64,000 bases of DNA from Escherichia sp. E1V33 (GCF_004211955.1 NZ_RHJI01000003.1:123142-187141), one strand, 5' to 3'; numbered from the stretch's first letter, positions 19,984 through 30,680 are shown. Numbers and translations are program-made. Notes: a model not told the origin generated them from the sequence alone.

Positions 19984-21216
19984 ATGTCGTCATTTGATTA
20001 CCTGAAAACTGCCATCAAGCAACAGGGCTGCACGCTACAGCAGGTGGCTGATGCCAGCGGTATGACCAAAGGGTATTTAAGCCAGTTACTGAATGCCAAA
20101 ATTAAAAGCCCCAGCGCGCAAAAGCTGGAGGCATTGCACCGTTTTTTGGGGCTTGAGTTTCCCCGGCAGAAGAAAACGATCGGCGTTGTATTTGGTAAGT
20201 TCTACCCGCTGCATACCGGACATATCTACCTTATCCAGCGCGCCTGTAGCCAGGTTGACGAGTTGCATATCATCATGGGCTTTGACGATACCCGTGACCG
20301 CGCACTGTTCGAAGACAGTGCCATGTCGCAGCAGCCCACGGTGCCGGATCGTCTGCGCTGGTTATTGCAAACTTTTAAGTATCAGAAAAATATCCGTATT
20401 CATGCCTTCAACGAAGAGGGCATGGAGCCGTATCCGCACGGCTGGGATGTGTGGAGCAATGGCATCAAAAAATTTATGGCCGAAAAAGGAATTCAGCCGG
20501 ATCTGATCTACACCTCGGAAGAAGCCGACGCGCCGCAGTATATGGAACATCTGGGGATCGAAACGGTGCTGGTCGATCCGAAACGTACCTTTATGAGTAT
20601 CAGCGGTGCGCAGATCCGCGAAAACCCGTTCCGCTACTGGGAATATATTCCTACCGAAGTGAAGCCGTTCTTTGTGCGCACCGTGGCGATCCTCGGCGGC
20701 GAATCGAGCGGTAAATCCACCCTGGTAAACAAACTCGCCAATATCTTCAACACCACCAGTGCGTGGGAATATGGTCGCGATTATGTCTTTTCACACCTCG
20801 GCGGTGATGAGATTGCATTGCAGTATTCCGATTACGATAAAATCGCGCTGGGTCACGCACAATATATTGATTTTGCAGTGAAATATGCCAATAAAGTGGC
20901 GTTTATCGACACCGATTTCGTGACAACTCAGGCGTTCTGCAAAAAGTACGAAGGGCGTGAGCATCCGTTCGTGCAGGCGTTGATTGATGAATACCGTTTC
21001 GATCTGGTGATCCTGCTGGAGAACAACACTCCGTGGGTGGCGGATGGTTTACGCAGCCTCGGCAGTTCGGTGGATCGCAAAGAGTTCCAGAACTTGCTGG
21101 TGGAGATGCTGGAAGAGAACAATATCGAATTCGTGCGGGTTGAAGAGGATGATTACGACAGCCGTTTCCTGCGCTGCGTGGAACTGGTGCGGGAGATGAT
21201 GGGGGAGCAAAGGTAA
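19984..21216 (+). CDS. nadR: NAD biosynthesis repressor/NMN adenylyltransferase/NR kinase NadR
   Basis: NadR joins three functions in 410 residues. The N-terminal helix-turn-helix (about 1-58, QQVADASGMTKGYLSQLL) represses NAD-biosynthesis genes. An NMN adenylyltransferase domain has FGKFYPLHTGH (70-80). A C-terminal ribosylnicotinamide kinase has Walker A GGESSGKST (238-246). The ATG at 19984 is favoured by ACGGAGGGAGAT just upstream; a longer in-frame start overlaps the radA stop. Confidence 0.97.
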   Translation: MSSFDYLKTAIKQQGCTLQQVADASGMTKGYLSQLLNAKIKSPSAQKLEALHRFLGLEFPRQKKTIGVVFGKFYPLHTGHIYLIQRACSQVDELHIIMGFDDTRDRALFEDSAMSQQPTVPDRLRWLLQTFKYQKNIRIHAFNEEGMEPYPHGWDVWSNGIKKFMAEKGIQPDLIYTSEEADAPQYMEHLGIETVLVDPKRTFMSISGAQIRENPFRYWEYIPTEVKPFFVRTVAILGGESSGKSTLVNKLANIFNTTSAWEYGRDYVFSHLGGDEIALQYSDYDKIALGHAQYIDFAVKYANKVAFIDTDFVTTQAFCKKYEGREHPFVQALIDEYRFDLVILLENNTPWVADGLRSLGSSVDRKEFQNLLVEMLEENNIEFVRVEEDDYDSRFLRCVELVREMMGEQR

Positions 21217-21221
21217 GAACT

Positions 21222-21335
21222 TATGCCTGATGCGACGCTTACCGCGTCTTATCAGGCCTACAGTTTTACAACGTATTGAAATTGCTGGTTTTGTAGGCCG
21301 GATAAGGCGTTCACGCCGCATCCGGCATTTTACGC
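21222..21335. repeat. REP/BIME between nadR and ettA
   Basis: Two opposed REP units are present: GCCTGATGCGACGCTTACCG (about 21224-21243) and GTAGGCCGGATAAGGCGTTC (about 21293-21312). A unique spacer of about 30 nt separates them. They occupy the gap between two convergent genes. Confidence 0.9.
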
Positions 21336-21336
21336 A

Positions 21337-23004
21337 TTACTTCGCAATACGCTTGTACTTGATACGCTTCGGCTCCAGCGCGTCTGCGCCCAGCGTGCGT
21401 TTTTTGTACTCTTCGTACTCGGTAAAGTTACCTTCGAAGAACTCAACTTTACCTTCATCCTGGTAGTCCAGGATGTGCGTGGCAATACGGTCGAGGAACC
21501 AACGGTCGTGCGAGATAACCATCGCGCAGCCAGGGAACTCCAGCAGGGCGTTTTCCAGCGCGCGCAGGGTTTCGATATCCAGGTCGTTAGTTGGTTCGTC
21601 GAGCAGCAGCATGTTGCCGCCAACCTGCAGCAGCTTCGCCAGATGCAGACGACCGCGCTCACCACCGGAGAGTTCACCAACGCGTTTACCCTGATCAACC
21701 CCTTTAAAGTTAAAGCGGCCAACGTAGGCGCGGCTTGGCATCTCGGTGTTGCCAATCTTCATGATATCCAGCCCGCCGGAAACTTCTTCCCAAACGGTTT
21801 TGCTGTTATCCATTGAGTCACGGAACTGATCAACCGATGCCAGTTTCACCGTTTCACCCAAAGTGATGGTGCCGCTGTCCGGCTGTTCCTGACCGGAGAT
21901 CATACGGAACAGGGTCGATTTACCCGCGCCGTTCGGACCGATGATCCCGACGATCGCCCCTTTCGGGATCGAGAAGCTCAGGTCATCAATCAGCAGGCGA
22001 TCGCCGTAGGATTTACGCAGGTTGCTGACTTCCAGCACTTTATCGCCCAGACGCGGTCCAGGTGGAATAAACAGTTCGTTGGTTTCGTTACGTTTCTGGT
22101 ATTCGGTATTGTTCAGCTCTTCAAAGCGTGCCAGACGTGCTTTGCCTTTCGACTGACGGCCTTTAGTACCCTGACGTACCCACTCCAGCTCTTTCTCAAT
22201 CGACTTACGACGCGCCGCTTCTTGTGAAGCTTCTTGCGCCAGACGCTGATCTTTCTGCTCCAGCCAGGAAGAGTAGTTGCCTTCCCACGGAATACCTTCA
22301 CCGCGGTCAAGTTCGAGGATCCAGCCCGCAACGTTATCGAGGAAGTAACGGTCGTGGGTAATCGCCACCACGGTGCCTTCGAAGTCGTGCAGGAAGCGTT
22401 CCAGCCACGCCACGGATTCGGCATCCAGGTGGTTGGTTGGTTCGTCGAGCAGCAGCATGTCTGGTTTTTCCAGCAGCAGGCGGCACAACGCCACGCGACG
22501 ACGCTCACCACCGGAGAGGTTAGCGATTTTCGCGTCCCAGTCCGGCAGACGCAGCGCATCCGCCGCACGCTCCAGCTGTACGTTCAGGTTATGACCGTCG
22601 TGAGCCTGAATGATCTCTTCCAGACGGCCCTGTTCAGCGGCCAGTTTGTCGAAATCTGCATCCGGATCGGCATACAGCGCGTACACTTCATCCAGACGTT
22701 TCAGGGCGTTAACCACTTCAGAAACGGCTTCTTCAATGGACTCACGTACGGTGTGTTCCGGGTTGAGCTGCGGTTCCTGCGGCAGATAGCCGATTTTGAT
22801 ATCCGGTTGCGGACGCGCTTCACCTTCGATGTCTTTATCGATGCCCGCCATAATGCGCAGCAGGGTAGACTTACCCGCGCCGTTCAGACCCAGGACGCCA
22901 ATTTTTGCCCCGGGGAAGAAACTCAGAGAGATGTTTTTCAAAATATGACGTTTCGGCGGAACAACTTTGCCGACACGATGCATGGTATAAACGAATTGAG
23001 CCAC
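21337..23004 (-). CDS. ettA: Energy-dependent translational throttle protein EttA (ABC-F)
   Basis: EttA is a 555-residue ABC-F ATPase without membrane segments. It binds the ribosomal E site and gates the first elongation step according to the ATP/ADP ratio. Two ABC domains are visible: Walker A GLNGAGKST (39-47) and GPNGAGKST (about 356-364). LSGGERRR and LSGGERGR are the signature motifs. The arm insertion (about 95-140) and the charged interdomain linker (about 245-300) are both present. The gene was formerly yjjK. Confidence 0.96.
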   Translation of the reverse strand: MAQFVYTMHRVGKVVPPKRHILKNISLSFFPGAKIGVLGLNGAGKSTLLRIMAGIDKDIEGEARPQPDIKIGYLPQEPQLNPEHTVRESIEEAVSEVVNALKRLDEVYALYADPDADFDKLAAEQGRLEEIIQAHDGHNLNVQLERAADALRLPDWDAKIANLSGGERRRVALCRLLLEKPDMLLLDEPTNHLDAESVAWLERFLHDFEGTVVAITHDRYFLDNVAGWILELDRGEGIPWEGNYSSWLEQKDQRLAQEASQEAARRKSIEKELEWVRQGTKGRQSKGKARLARFEELNNTEYQKRNETNELFIPPGPRLGDKVLEVSNLRKSYGDRLLIDDLSFSIPKGAIVGIIGPNGAGKSTLFRMISGQEQPDSGTITLGETVKLASVDQFRDSMDNSKTVWEEVSGGLDIMKIGNTEMPSRAYVGRFNFKGVDQGKRVGELSGGERGRLHLAKLLQVGGNMLLLDEPTNDLDIETLRALENALLEFPGCAMVISHDRWFLDRIATHILDYQDEGKVEFFEGNFTEYEEYKKRTLGADALEPKRIKYKRIAK

Positions 23005-23103
23005 GTTGGACTTCGCCTCTATGTTTATCGTGATGATGAGTTTTCAAAGGCGAAGTGTAGCCTGTTTCCTTATCTAATCCCAGCCGGTCGATCACCCTCG
23101 CAG

Positions 23104-23230
23104 TATACTCGTCATACTTCAAGTTGCATGTGCTGCGCTTACGCTCGCTCACCCCAGTCACTTACTTCTGTAAGCTCCTGGGGACTCACTCACTTATCGC
23201 CTTCCTGCAACTCGAATTATTTAGAGTATA
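23104..23230. repeat. ERIC (IRU) element
   Basis: This is a 127-bp imperfect palindrome bounded by TATACTC (23104-23110) and GAGTATA (23224-23230). The core includes CTCACCCCAGTCACTTACTT and AGCTCCTGGGGACTCACTCA, the known ERIC consensus. It lies between the divergent ettA and slt genes. The rest of the 335-bp gap (23005-23339) shows no gene and must hold their promoters. Confidence 0.93.
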
Positions 23231-23339
23231 AAAGTAAAAAAGTGTCCGTAACGTGGCGTAAACGGCAATGACTGGTTAGCATAAATCTATTACGCGGCAT
23301 GATGCTGCATTGATGTATTTACACTTAGAGGGTGCGCTT

Positions 23340-25277
23340 GTGGAAAAAGCCAAACAAGTTACCTGGCGGCTGTTGGCTGCTGGTGTCTGTCTGCTGACGG
23401 TCAGCAGCGTGGCGCGAGCCGACTCACTGGATGAGCAGCGTAGCCGCTACGCGCAAATTAAACAGGCATGGGATAATCGACAAATGGATGTGGTCGAACA
23501 AATGATGCCATCCCTGAAGGATTACCCGTTATATCCCTACCTGGAATATCGTCAGATAACCGATGATCTGATGAATCAACCGGCAGTGACGGTGACTAAT
23601 TTTGTTCGCGCTAACCCCACGCTTCCTCCCGCTCGCACGCTGCAATCTCGTTTCGTCAATGAACTGGCGCGGCGTGAAGACTGGCGTGGCCTGTTAGCCT
23701 TTAGCCCAGAAAAACCAGGCACAACCGAAGCCCAGTGTAATTACTACTATGCAAAATGGAACACTGGGCAGAGTGAAGAAGCCTGGCAGGGGGCGAAAGA
23801 GCTGTGGCTAACCGGGAAGAGCCAGCCTAACGCTTGTGACAAGTTATTTAGCGTCTGGCGTGCGTCCGGTAAACAAGAACCGCTGGCTTATTTAGAGCGT
23901 ATCCGTCTGGCGATGAAAGCAGGCAATACCGGTCTGGTGACGGTGCTGGCAGGGCAGATGCCTGCCGATTACCAGACTATCGCTTCGGCAATCATTTCGC
24001 TGGCGAATGATCCTAATACGGTGCTGACCTTCGCGCGTTCGACCGGCGCGACCGATTTTACCCGTCAGATGGCGGCGGTGGCATTTGCCAGCGTGGCACG
24101 TCAGGATGCTGAAAACGCACGGCTGATGATCCCGTCGCTTGCCCAGGCGCAGCAGCTTAATGAAGATCAGATTCAGGAGCTGCGCGATATCGTCGCCTGG
24201 CGTTTGATGGGCAACGATGTTACCAACGAACAGGCGAAATGGCGTGATGACGCGATTATGCGTTCGCAATCCACGTCGTTAATTGAACGCCGCGTGCGGA
24301 TGGCGCTTGGCACTGGCGATCGCCGTGGTCTGAATACCTGGCTGGCGCGTCTGCCAATGGAGGCGAAAAATAAAGATGAATGGCGCTACTGGCAGGCGGA
24401 TATACTGCTGGAACGCGGGCGTGAAGCTGAAGCAAAAGAGATTTTGCATCAACTCATGCAACAGCGTGGATTTTACCCGATGGTCGCTGCGCAACGTATT
24501 GGCGAAGAGTATCAACTAAAGATTGATAAAGCGCCGCAGAATGTTGACAACGCCCTGACCCAGGGGCCGGAGATGGCGCGCGTGCGTGAGTTGATGTACT
24601 GGAATATGGATAACACCGCGCGTAGCGAGTGGGCCAATCTGGTGAAGAGCAAGTCAAAAACAGAGCAGGCGCAGTTGGCACGTTATGCCTTTAATAATCA
24701 CTGGTGGGATCTCAGTGTTCAGGCGACGATCGCCGGGAAATTGTGGGATCATCTGGAAGAACGATTCCCACTGGCCTACAACGATCTCTTCGAACGTTAC
24801 ACCAACGGCAAAGATATCCCGCAAAGCTATGCAATGGCGATTGCCCGTCAGGAGAGCGCCTGGAATCCGAAAGTGAAATCACCGGTAGGGGCCAGCGGCC
24901 TGATGCAGATTATGCCCGGGACGGCGACTCAAACGGTGAAGATGTTTTCTATTCCTGGTTATAGCAGCCCTGGGCAATTGCTGGATCCGGAAACAAACAT
25001 CAACATAGGCACTAGTTACCTGCAATATGTTTATCAGCAGTTTGGCAATAACCGTATTTTCTCCTCAGCAGCTTATAACGCCGGACCAGGACGGGTACGC
25101 ACCTGGCTTGGCAACAGCGCCGGGCGTATCGACGCGGTGGCGTTTGTCGAGAGTATTCCGTTCTCCGAGACACGCGGTTATGTGAAAAATGTTCTGGCTT
25201 ATGACGCGTACTATCGCTATTTCATGGGCGATAAACCCACGCTTTTGAGCGCTACGGAATGGGGACGTCGTTACTGA
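23340..25277 (+). CDS. slt: Soluble lytic murein transglycosylase Slt70
   Basis: Slt70 is a periplasmic exolytic transglycosylase that cuts the MurNAc-GlcNAc bond and leaves 1,6-anhydroMurNAc ends. From GTG 23340 (behind TTAGAGGGTGCGC) the product is 645 residues with a signal peptide cleaved at ARA-DSL (after about 27). A long alpha-helical superhelix (about 28-470) is followed by the lysozyme-like domain with AIARQESAWNP, whose Glu is catalytic. GASGLMQIMPGTA and AAYNAGPGRV are also present. Confidence 0.97.
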   Translation: MEKAKQVTWRLLAAGVCLLTVSSVARADSLDEQRSRYAQIKQAWDNRQMDVVEQMMPSLKDYPLYPYLEYRQITDDLMNQPAVTVTNFVRANPTLPPARTLQSRFVNELARREDWRGLLAFSPEKPGTTEAQCNYYYAKWNTGQSEEAWQGAKELWLTGKSQPNACDKLFSVWRASGKQEPLAYLERIRLAMKAGNTGLVTVLAGQMPADYQTIASAIISLANDPNTVLTFARSTGATDFTRQMAAVAFASVARQDAENARLMIPSLAQAQQLNEDQIQELRDIVAWRLMGNDVTNEQAKWRDDAIMRSQSTSLIERRVRMALGTGDRRGLNTWLARLPMEAKNKDEWRYWQADILLERGREAEAKEILHQLMQQRGFYPMVAAQRIGEEYQLKIDKAPQNVDNALTQGPEMARVRELMYWNMDNTARSEWANLVKSKSKTEQAQLARYAFNNHWWDLSVQATIAGKLWDHLEERFPLAYNDLFERYTNGKDIPQSYAMAIARQESAWNPKVKSPVGASGLMQIMPGTATQTVKMFSIPGYSSPGQLLDPETNINIGTSYLQYVYQQFGNNRIFSSAAYNAGPGRVRTWLGNSAGRIDAVAFVESIPFSETRGYVKNVLAYDAYYRYFMGDKPTLLSATEWGRRY

Positions 25278-25298
25278 TCCACACGTTTATGATATGCT

Positions 25299-25322
25299 AT
25301 CGTACTCTTTAGCGAGTACAAC
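25299..25322 (+). promoter_or_regulatory. trpR operator/promoter
   Basis: ATCGTACTCTTTAGCGAGTACAAC is an inverted repeat (GTACTC / GAGTAC) that matches the TrpR operator consensus. It lies 45 nt before the trpR start and implies autorepression by TrpR-tryptophan. Confidence 0.88.
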
Positions 25323-25351
25323 CGGGGGAGGCATTTTGCTTCCCCCGCTAA

Positions 25352-25693
<342 letters not shown>

Positions 25694-25696
25694 TTT

Positions 25697-25732
25697 TGTA
25701 GGTCTGATAAGACGCGGCAGCGCCGAATCAGG
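25697..25732. repeat. Single degenerate REP after trpR
   Basis: GTAGGTCTGATAAGACGCGGCAGCGCCG resembles one REP unit with several changes. It lies between the convergent genes trpR and yjjX. Confidence 0.6.
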
Positions 25733-25735
25733 TGT

Positions 25736-26260
<525 letters not shown>

Positions 26261-26298
26261 TCAAAAATTAACGTTACAGCAGTATACGGAAAAAAAGC

Positions 26299-26946
26299 AT
26301 GTTACAGGTATACCTAGTCCGCCACGGTGAAACGCAGTGGAACGCCGAGCGACGTATTCAGGGCCAGTCTGATAGCCCACTGACTGCCAAAGGTGAGCAA
26401 CAAGCAATGCAGGTGGCGGCGCGTGCCAAAGAGCTTGGCATTACACATATCATCAGTAGCGATTTAGGTCGCACCCGGCGCACGGCGGAAATCATCGCCC
26501 AGGCTTGCGGCTGTGACATAATCTTTGATTCCCGCCTGCGTGAATTAAATATGGGCGTGCTGGAAAAAAGACATATCGATTCTCTGACCGAAGAAGAAGA
26601 GAACTGGCGTCGCCAACTGGTAAATGGCACTGTCGACGGGCGTATTCCTGAAGGCGAGTCAATGCAGGAACTGAGCGATCGCGTCAATGCGGCCCTGGAA
26701 TCCTGCCGGGATTTGCCGCAGGGAAGTCGACCACTACTGGTGAGCCACGGTATCGCGCTGGGATGTCTGGTGAGTACTATTCTGGGCCTACCTGCATGGG
26801 CAGAACGCCGCTTACGTCTGCGTAACTGTTCTATTTCGCGTGTGGATTATCAGGAAAGCCTGTGGCTGGCGTCTGGTTGGGTCGTTGAAACAGCAGGGGA
26901 CATCTCGCATCTGGACGCCCCTGCATTAGACGAGTTGCAGCGTTAA
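26299..26946 (+). CDS. gpmB: Histidine-phosphatase family protein GpmB (YtjC)
   Basis: GpmB is a 215-residue histidine phosphatase. The phospho-acceptor His9 lies in VRHGETQWN, with a second RHG-type arginine in LGRTRRTAE and a late catalytic His in LVSHGIALG. It is annotated by homology as a cofactor-dependent phosphoglycerate mutase, but the family is broad and a general phosphatase role is as likely. It shares its TTAA stop tetranucleotide with convergent rob. Confidence 0.92.
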   Translation: MLQVYLVRHGETQWNAERRIQGQSDSPLTAKGEQQAMQVAARAKELGITHIISSDLGRTRRTAEIIAQACGCDIIFDSRLRELNMGVLEKRHIDSLTEEEENWRRQLVNGTVDGRIPEGESMQELSDRVNAALESCRDLPQGSRPLLVSHGIALGCLVSTILGLPAWAERRLRLRNCSISRVDYQESLWLASGWVVETAGDISHLDAPALDELQR

Positions 26947-27812
26947 CGACGTACTGGAATCAGCAGTTCGCAGCGCAGATTAATTGGGCGATCTCCCGCT
27001 TTGGCATCTTCTGCCGGGTAGTATCGCTCAATATCCTGACCTTTACGGCGCGTCAGGTTGAGCATTGGCATGCATGTTCCGTATACCGTCAGGATAAACT
27101 CCTGTACGCCGGTTCCCAGACCTTCATAGGTAAACATCACATATTCGCCGCCCTGCAACAGCACCGGATGCCCCGTCAGAACATAGCCGTCTGCTTGCTC
27201 CTGAGCCAACGCAGTAGTGTAGAACACCTCTTGCTCGTCGTCTTTATCCTGGCTTGGACGCGTTTCATTCAGGCCGTAAAGTACTGGCGGAATGGTCGGT
27301 GCGTTGCCGAGAAAATCGTGCCAGAACTGATAACGCATTTCATGGCGGAAATCAGAGATTTGCTCCAGTGAACAGGAGTAACTCTGAGTTACGCCAATCA
27401 GCGGCGTGTCTTCCAGCGTGACAAATTTGTGCTCTGGCATGGTGAATTCACCCAGACGCAGCGGCGGGCGAATACCAAAGGCGCTCCATTCAGGAGAACG
27501 GCGGTAAAGTGCGGGAGTCTGGGCAAACTGCTTCTTGAATGCGCGAGTAAATGTCTGTTGAGAGTCGAAGCGGTATTGCAGCGCAATATCCAGAATTGGG
27601 CGCGCGGTCAGGCGTAGTGCAACCGCCGATTTCGACAAACGACGAGCACGTATATACGCGCCAATAGCATGGCCAGTGACATCTTTAAACATTCTCTGTA
27701 AGTGCCACTTGGAATAACCTGCTTTCGCCGCTACATTGTCGAGCGACAGTGGCTGATCCAGATGACCTTCCAACCAGATTAAAAGGTCGCGAATAATGCC
27801 GGCCTGATCCAT
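26943..27812 (-). CDS. rob: Right-origin-binding AraC-family regulator Rob
   Basis: Rob is a 289-residue transcription activator of the mar/sox/rob regulon (efflux, superoxide resistance, organic-solvent tolerance) and was first found bound to oriC. The order is reversed relative to many AraC members. The DNA-binding domain is N-terminal (about 1-105, two HTHs including NVAAKAGYSKWHLQRMF and LDIALQYRFDSQQTFTRAF). A GyrI-like ligand domain follows. It ends convergently on gpmB. Confidence 0.96.
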   Translation of the reverse strand: MDQAGIIRDLLIWLEGHLDQPLSLDNVAAKAGYSKWHLQRMFKDVTGHAIGAYIRARRLSKSAVALRLTARPILDIALQYRFDSQQTFTRAFKKQFAQTPALYRRSPEWSAFGIRPPLRLGEFTMPEHKFVTLEDTPLIGVTQSYSCSLEQISDFRHEMRYQFWHDFLGNAPTIPPVLYGLNETRPSQDKDDEQEVFYTTALAQEQADGYVLTGHPVLLQGGEYVMFTYEGLGTGVQEFILTVYGTCMPMLNLTRRKGQDIERYYPAEDAKAGDRPINLRCELLIPVRR

Positions 27813-28022
27813 AAAATATCCTCATCCTTTCACAACGAGCACCTGACATCAGGTAATTGGATAATAGCATTTTTTGCTGTTTTAGCATTCAGTGTTTTTT
27901 TCTTAGTAGAGTATGTTTTAGGTCTTGACGGAAATAAAATTGTTGAAATTTTGTTCTTAATCAATATGTTATTTACCGTGACGAACTAATTGCTCTGTGT
28001 AACTTATTAAAATGGTAACAAT

Positions 28023-28496
28023 ATGAAATACAAGCATTTGATCCTGTCTTTAAGCCTGATAATGCTGGGGCCATTGGCACATGCGGAAGAAATTGGTTCG
28101 GTCGATACCGTATTTAAAATGATCGGCCCGGACCACAAAATTGTCGTAGAAGCCTTTGACGATCCCGATGTGAAAAATGTCACCTGTTATGTGAGTCGGG
28201 CAAAAACCGGCGGTATTAAAGGGGGATTGGGCCTGGCGGAAGATACTTCCGATGCGGCTATTTCCTGCCAGCAAGTCGGGCCGATTGAACTGTCAGAGCG
28301 CATTAAAAACGGCAAAGCTCAGGGCGAAGTGGTATTCAAAAAACGTACGTCGCTGGTCTTTAAGTCGTTACAGGTCGTACGCTTCTATGACACCAAACGC
28401 AACGCGCTCGCTTACCTTGCCTACTCCGACAAAGTTGTTGATGGGTCACCAAAAAACGCGATTAGCGCGGTGCCTGTCATGCCGTGGCGGCAATAA
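28023..28496 (+). CDS. creA: Periplasmic protein CreA
   Basis: CreA is a 157-residue exported protein of unknown function. It has a signal peptide with cleavage at AHA-EEI (after about 21). Two cysteines (in VTCYVS and AISCQQ) could form a disulphide. It is the first gene of creABCD and ends 12 nt before creB. A 210-bp region upstream to rob would carry the operon promoter; no certain hexamers were assigned. Confidence 0.93.
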   Translation: MKYKHLILSLSLIMLGPLAHAEEIGSVDTVFKMIGPDHKIVVEAFDDPDVKNVTCYVSRAKTGGIKGGLGLAEDTSDAAISCQQVGPIELSERIKNGKAQGEVVFKKRTSLVFKSLQVVRFYDTKRNALAYLAYSDKVVDGSPKNAISAVPVMPWRQ

Positions 28497-28508
28497 CAGA
28501 GGCGATAT

Positions 28509-29198
28509 ATGCAACGGGAAACGGTCTGGTTAGTGGAAGACGAGCAAGGGATAGCCGACACGCTGGTCTACATGTTGCAGCAGGAAGGTTTTGCCGTCGA
28601 GGTCTTTGAACGAGGTTTGCCGGTTTTGGATAAAGCACGCCAGCAGGTTCCCGACGTCATTATTCTCGATGTTGGTCTGCCGGATATCAGCGGCTTTGAA
28701 TTGTGCCGTCAGTTGCTGGCGATCCATCCGGCGCTACCTGTACTGTTCCTGACTGCTCGTAGTGAAGAGGTGGATCGCCTGCTTGGGCTGGAAATAGGCG
28801 CTGACGACTACGTGGCTAAACCGTTTTCACCCCGCGAAGTGTGCGCCAGAGTGCGCACCTTACTGCGTCGGGTGAAGAAGTTCTCGACGCCGTCTCCCGT
28901 CATCCGTATTGGTCATTTTGAATTAAATGAACCCGCGGCGCAGATCAGCTGGTTTGACACGCCATTAACGCTAACACGGTATGAGTTTTTGTTGCTGAAA
29001 ACGTTACTCAAGTCGCCGGGCCGCGTCTGGTCGCGTCAGCAACTGATGGATAGCGTCTGGGAAGATGCGCAGGACACCTACGATCGCACTGTCGATACTC
29101 ACATTAAAACGCTGCGTGCCAAACTGCGCGCTATTAATCCCGAGCTTTCGCCGATCAATACCCATCGCGGCATGGGATACAGCCTGAGGAGCCTGTAA
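28509..29198 (+). CDS. creB: Response regulator CreB
   Basis: CreB is a 229-residue OmpR-class regulator. Its receiver has the acidic pair Glu10-Asp11, phospho-acceptor Asp54 (IILDVGLPD) and the conserved Lys in VAKPFSP. The winged-helix output domain follows (about 130-225, DRTVDTHIKTLRAKL). It controls the cre regulon by binding TTCAC-N6-TTCAC tags. The stop overlaps the creC start by one nucleotide. It is intact here although its kinase is broken. Confidence 0.96.
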   Translation: MQRETVWLVEDEQGIADTLVYMLQQEGFAVEVFERGLPVLDKARQQVPDVIILDVGLPDISGFELCRQLLAIHPALPVLFLTARSEEVDRLLGLEIGADDYVAKPFSPREVCARVRTLLRRVKKFSTPSPVIRIGHFELNEPAAQISWFDTPLTLTRYEFLLLKTLLKSPGRVWSRQQLMDSVWEDAQDTYDRTVDTHIKTLRAKLRAINPELSPINTHRGMGYSLRSL

Positions 29199-30623
29199 TG
29201 CGTATCGGCATGCGGCTGTTGCTGGGGTATTTTTTACTGGTGGCGGTAGCCGCCTGGTTCGTACTGGCTATTTTTGTCAAAGAAGTTAAACCGGGCGTGC
29301 GAAGAGCAACGGAGGGGACGTTGATCGACACCGCAACGTTGCTGGCGGAGCTGGCGCGTGCCGATTTGCTCTTTGGTGACCCAACGCATGGGCAGCTGGC
29401 GCAGGCGTTTAACCAGCTACAAAATCGCCCGTTTCGCGCCAATATCAGCGGCATCAACAAAGTGCGTAACGAATATCATGTCTATATGACCGATGCGCAG
29501 GGCAAAGTATTGTTTGATTCGGCAAATAAAGCCGTTGGGCAGGATTATTCGCGCTGGAATGACGTCTGGCTAACGTTGCGTGGTCAGTATGGTGCGCGCA
29601 GCACGTTGCAAAATCCTGCCGATCCCGAAAGTTCGGTGATGTATGTTGCCGCGCCGATTATGGACGGCTCGCGGCTTATTGGCGTTTTGAGCGTAGGCAA
29701 ACCGAACGCGGCGATGGCTCCGGTCATTAAGCGCAGCGAGCGGCGAATTTTATGGGCCAGCGCCATTTTGCTGGGAATTGCACTGGTAATTGGCGCAGGC
29801 ATGGTTTGGTGGATCAACCGCTCCATTGCCCGGCTCACTCGCTATGCCGATTCCGTTACCGACAATAAGCCCGTTCCGCTTCCTGAACTCGGCAGTAGCG
29901 AGTTGCGTAAGTTAGCGCAGGCGCTGGAAAGTATGCGCGTGAAGCTGGAAGGGAAAAACTATATTGAGCAGTATGTTTATGCGTTAACCCATGAGTTGAA
30001 AAGCCCGCTGGCGGCGATTCGTGGTGCTGCGGAAATTTTACGCGAAGGTCCGCCGCCGGATGTGGTGGCTCGTTTTACCGACAACATTCTGACGCAAAAC
30101 GCGCGAATGCAGGCGCTGGTGGAAACGCTACTACGCCAGGCAAGACTGGAGAATCGTCAGGAGGTCGTTCTTTCTGCGGTTGATGTGGCGGCATTATTTC
30201 GCCGCGTCAGCGAAGCGCGCACCGTGCAGTTGGCAGAAAAAAACATCACTCTGCATGTTATGCCCACCGATATTAACGTTGCTGCTGAACCTGCGTTGTT
30301 GGAACAGGCGCTGGGGAATTTACTGGATAACGCTATCGATTTTACTCCCGAGAATGGCTGCATAACGCTTAGTGCTGGGGGGGGAGCAGGAACACGTTAC
30401 GCTTAACGTGCAGGATACCGGTAGCGGCATTCCTGACTACGCGCTATCGCGTATTTTTGAACGCTTTTACTCTTTGCCGCGTGCGAATGGGCAAAAAAGC
30501 AGTGGTCTGGGGCTGGCGTTTGTCAGTGAAGTCGCCCGCTTGCTTAATGGCGAAGTCACGCTGTGCAACGTGCCGCAAGGCGGTGTGCTGGCCTCGCTTC
30601 GACTTCACCGTTACTTCACATAA
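29198..30623 (+). pseudogene. creC: Sensor histidine kinase CreC, frameshifted in a G8 run
   Basis: CreC is the inner-membrane sensor that phosphorylates CreB. The first reading frame (29198-30406) supplies two membrane segments (about 8-28 and 184-206), the periplasmic sensor, HAMP region, HisKA with His265 (LTHELKSP) and the N box (Asn375, Asn378). After about residue 394 a run of eight G (30377-30384) shifts the frame and translation ends at TAA 30404-30406. The ATP-binding G boxes (DTGSGIP, GLGLAF) continue in another frame to 30623. Removing one G restores exactly 474 residues, the family length. As read, the kinase cannot bind ATP. Confidence 0.9.
30604..30619 (+). promoter_or_regulatory. 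CreB-binding cre tag upstream of creD
   Basis: TTCACCGTTACTTCAC is an exact TTCAC-N6-TTCAC direct repeat, the CreB recognition tag known from E. coli. It lies within the last codons of creC, 62 nt before the creD start, as expected for CreB-dependent creD expression. Confidence 0.85.
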
Positions 30624-30680
30624 CTTCAAATTCTTCCCATATAGTCTTCATATCCTGTCGCCATTGCAAAGGAGAAGACT

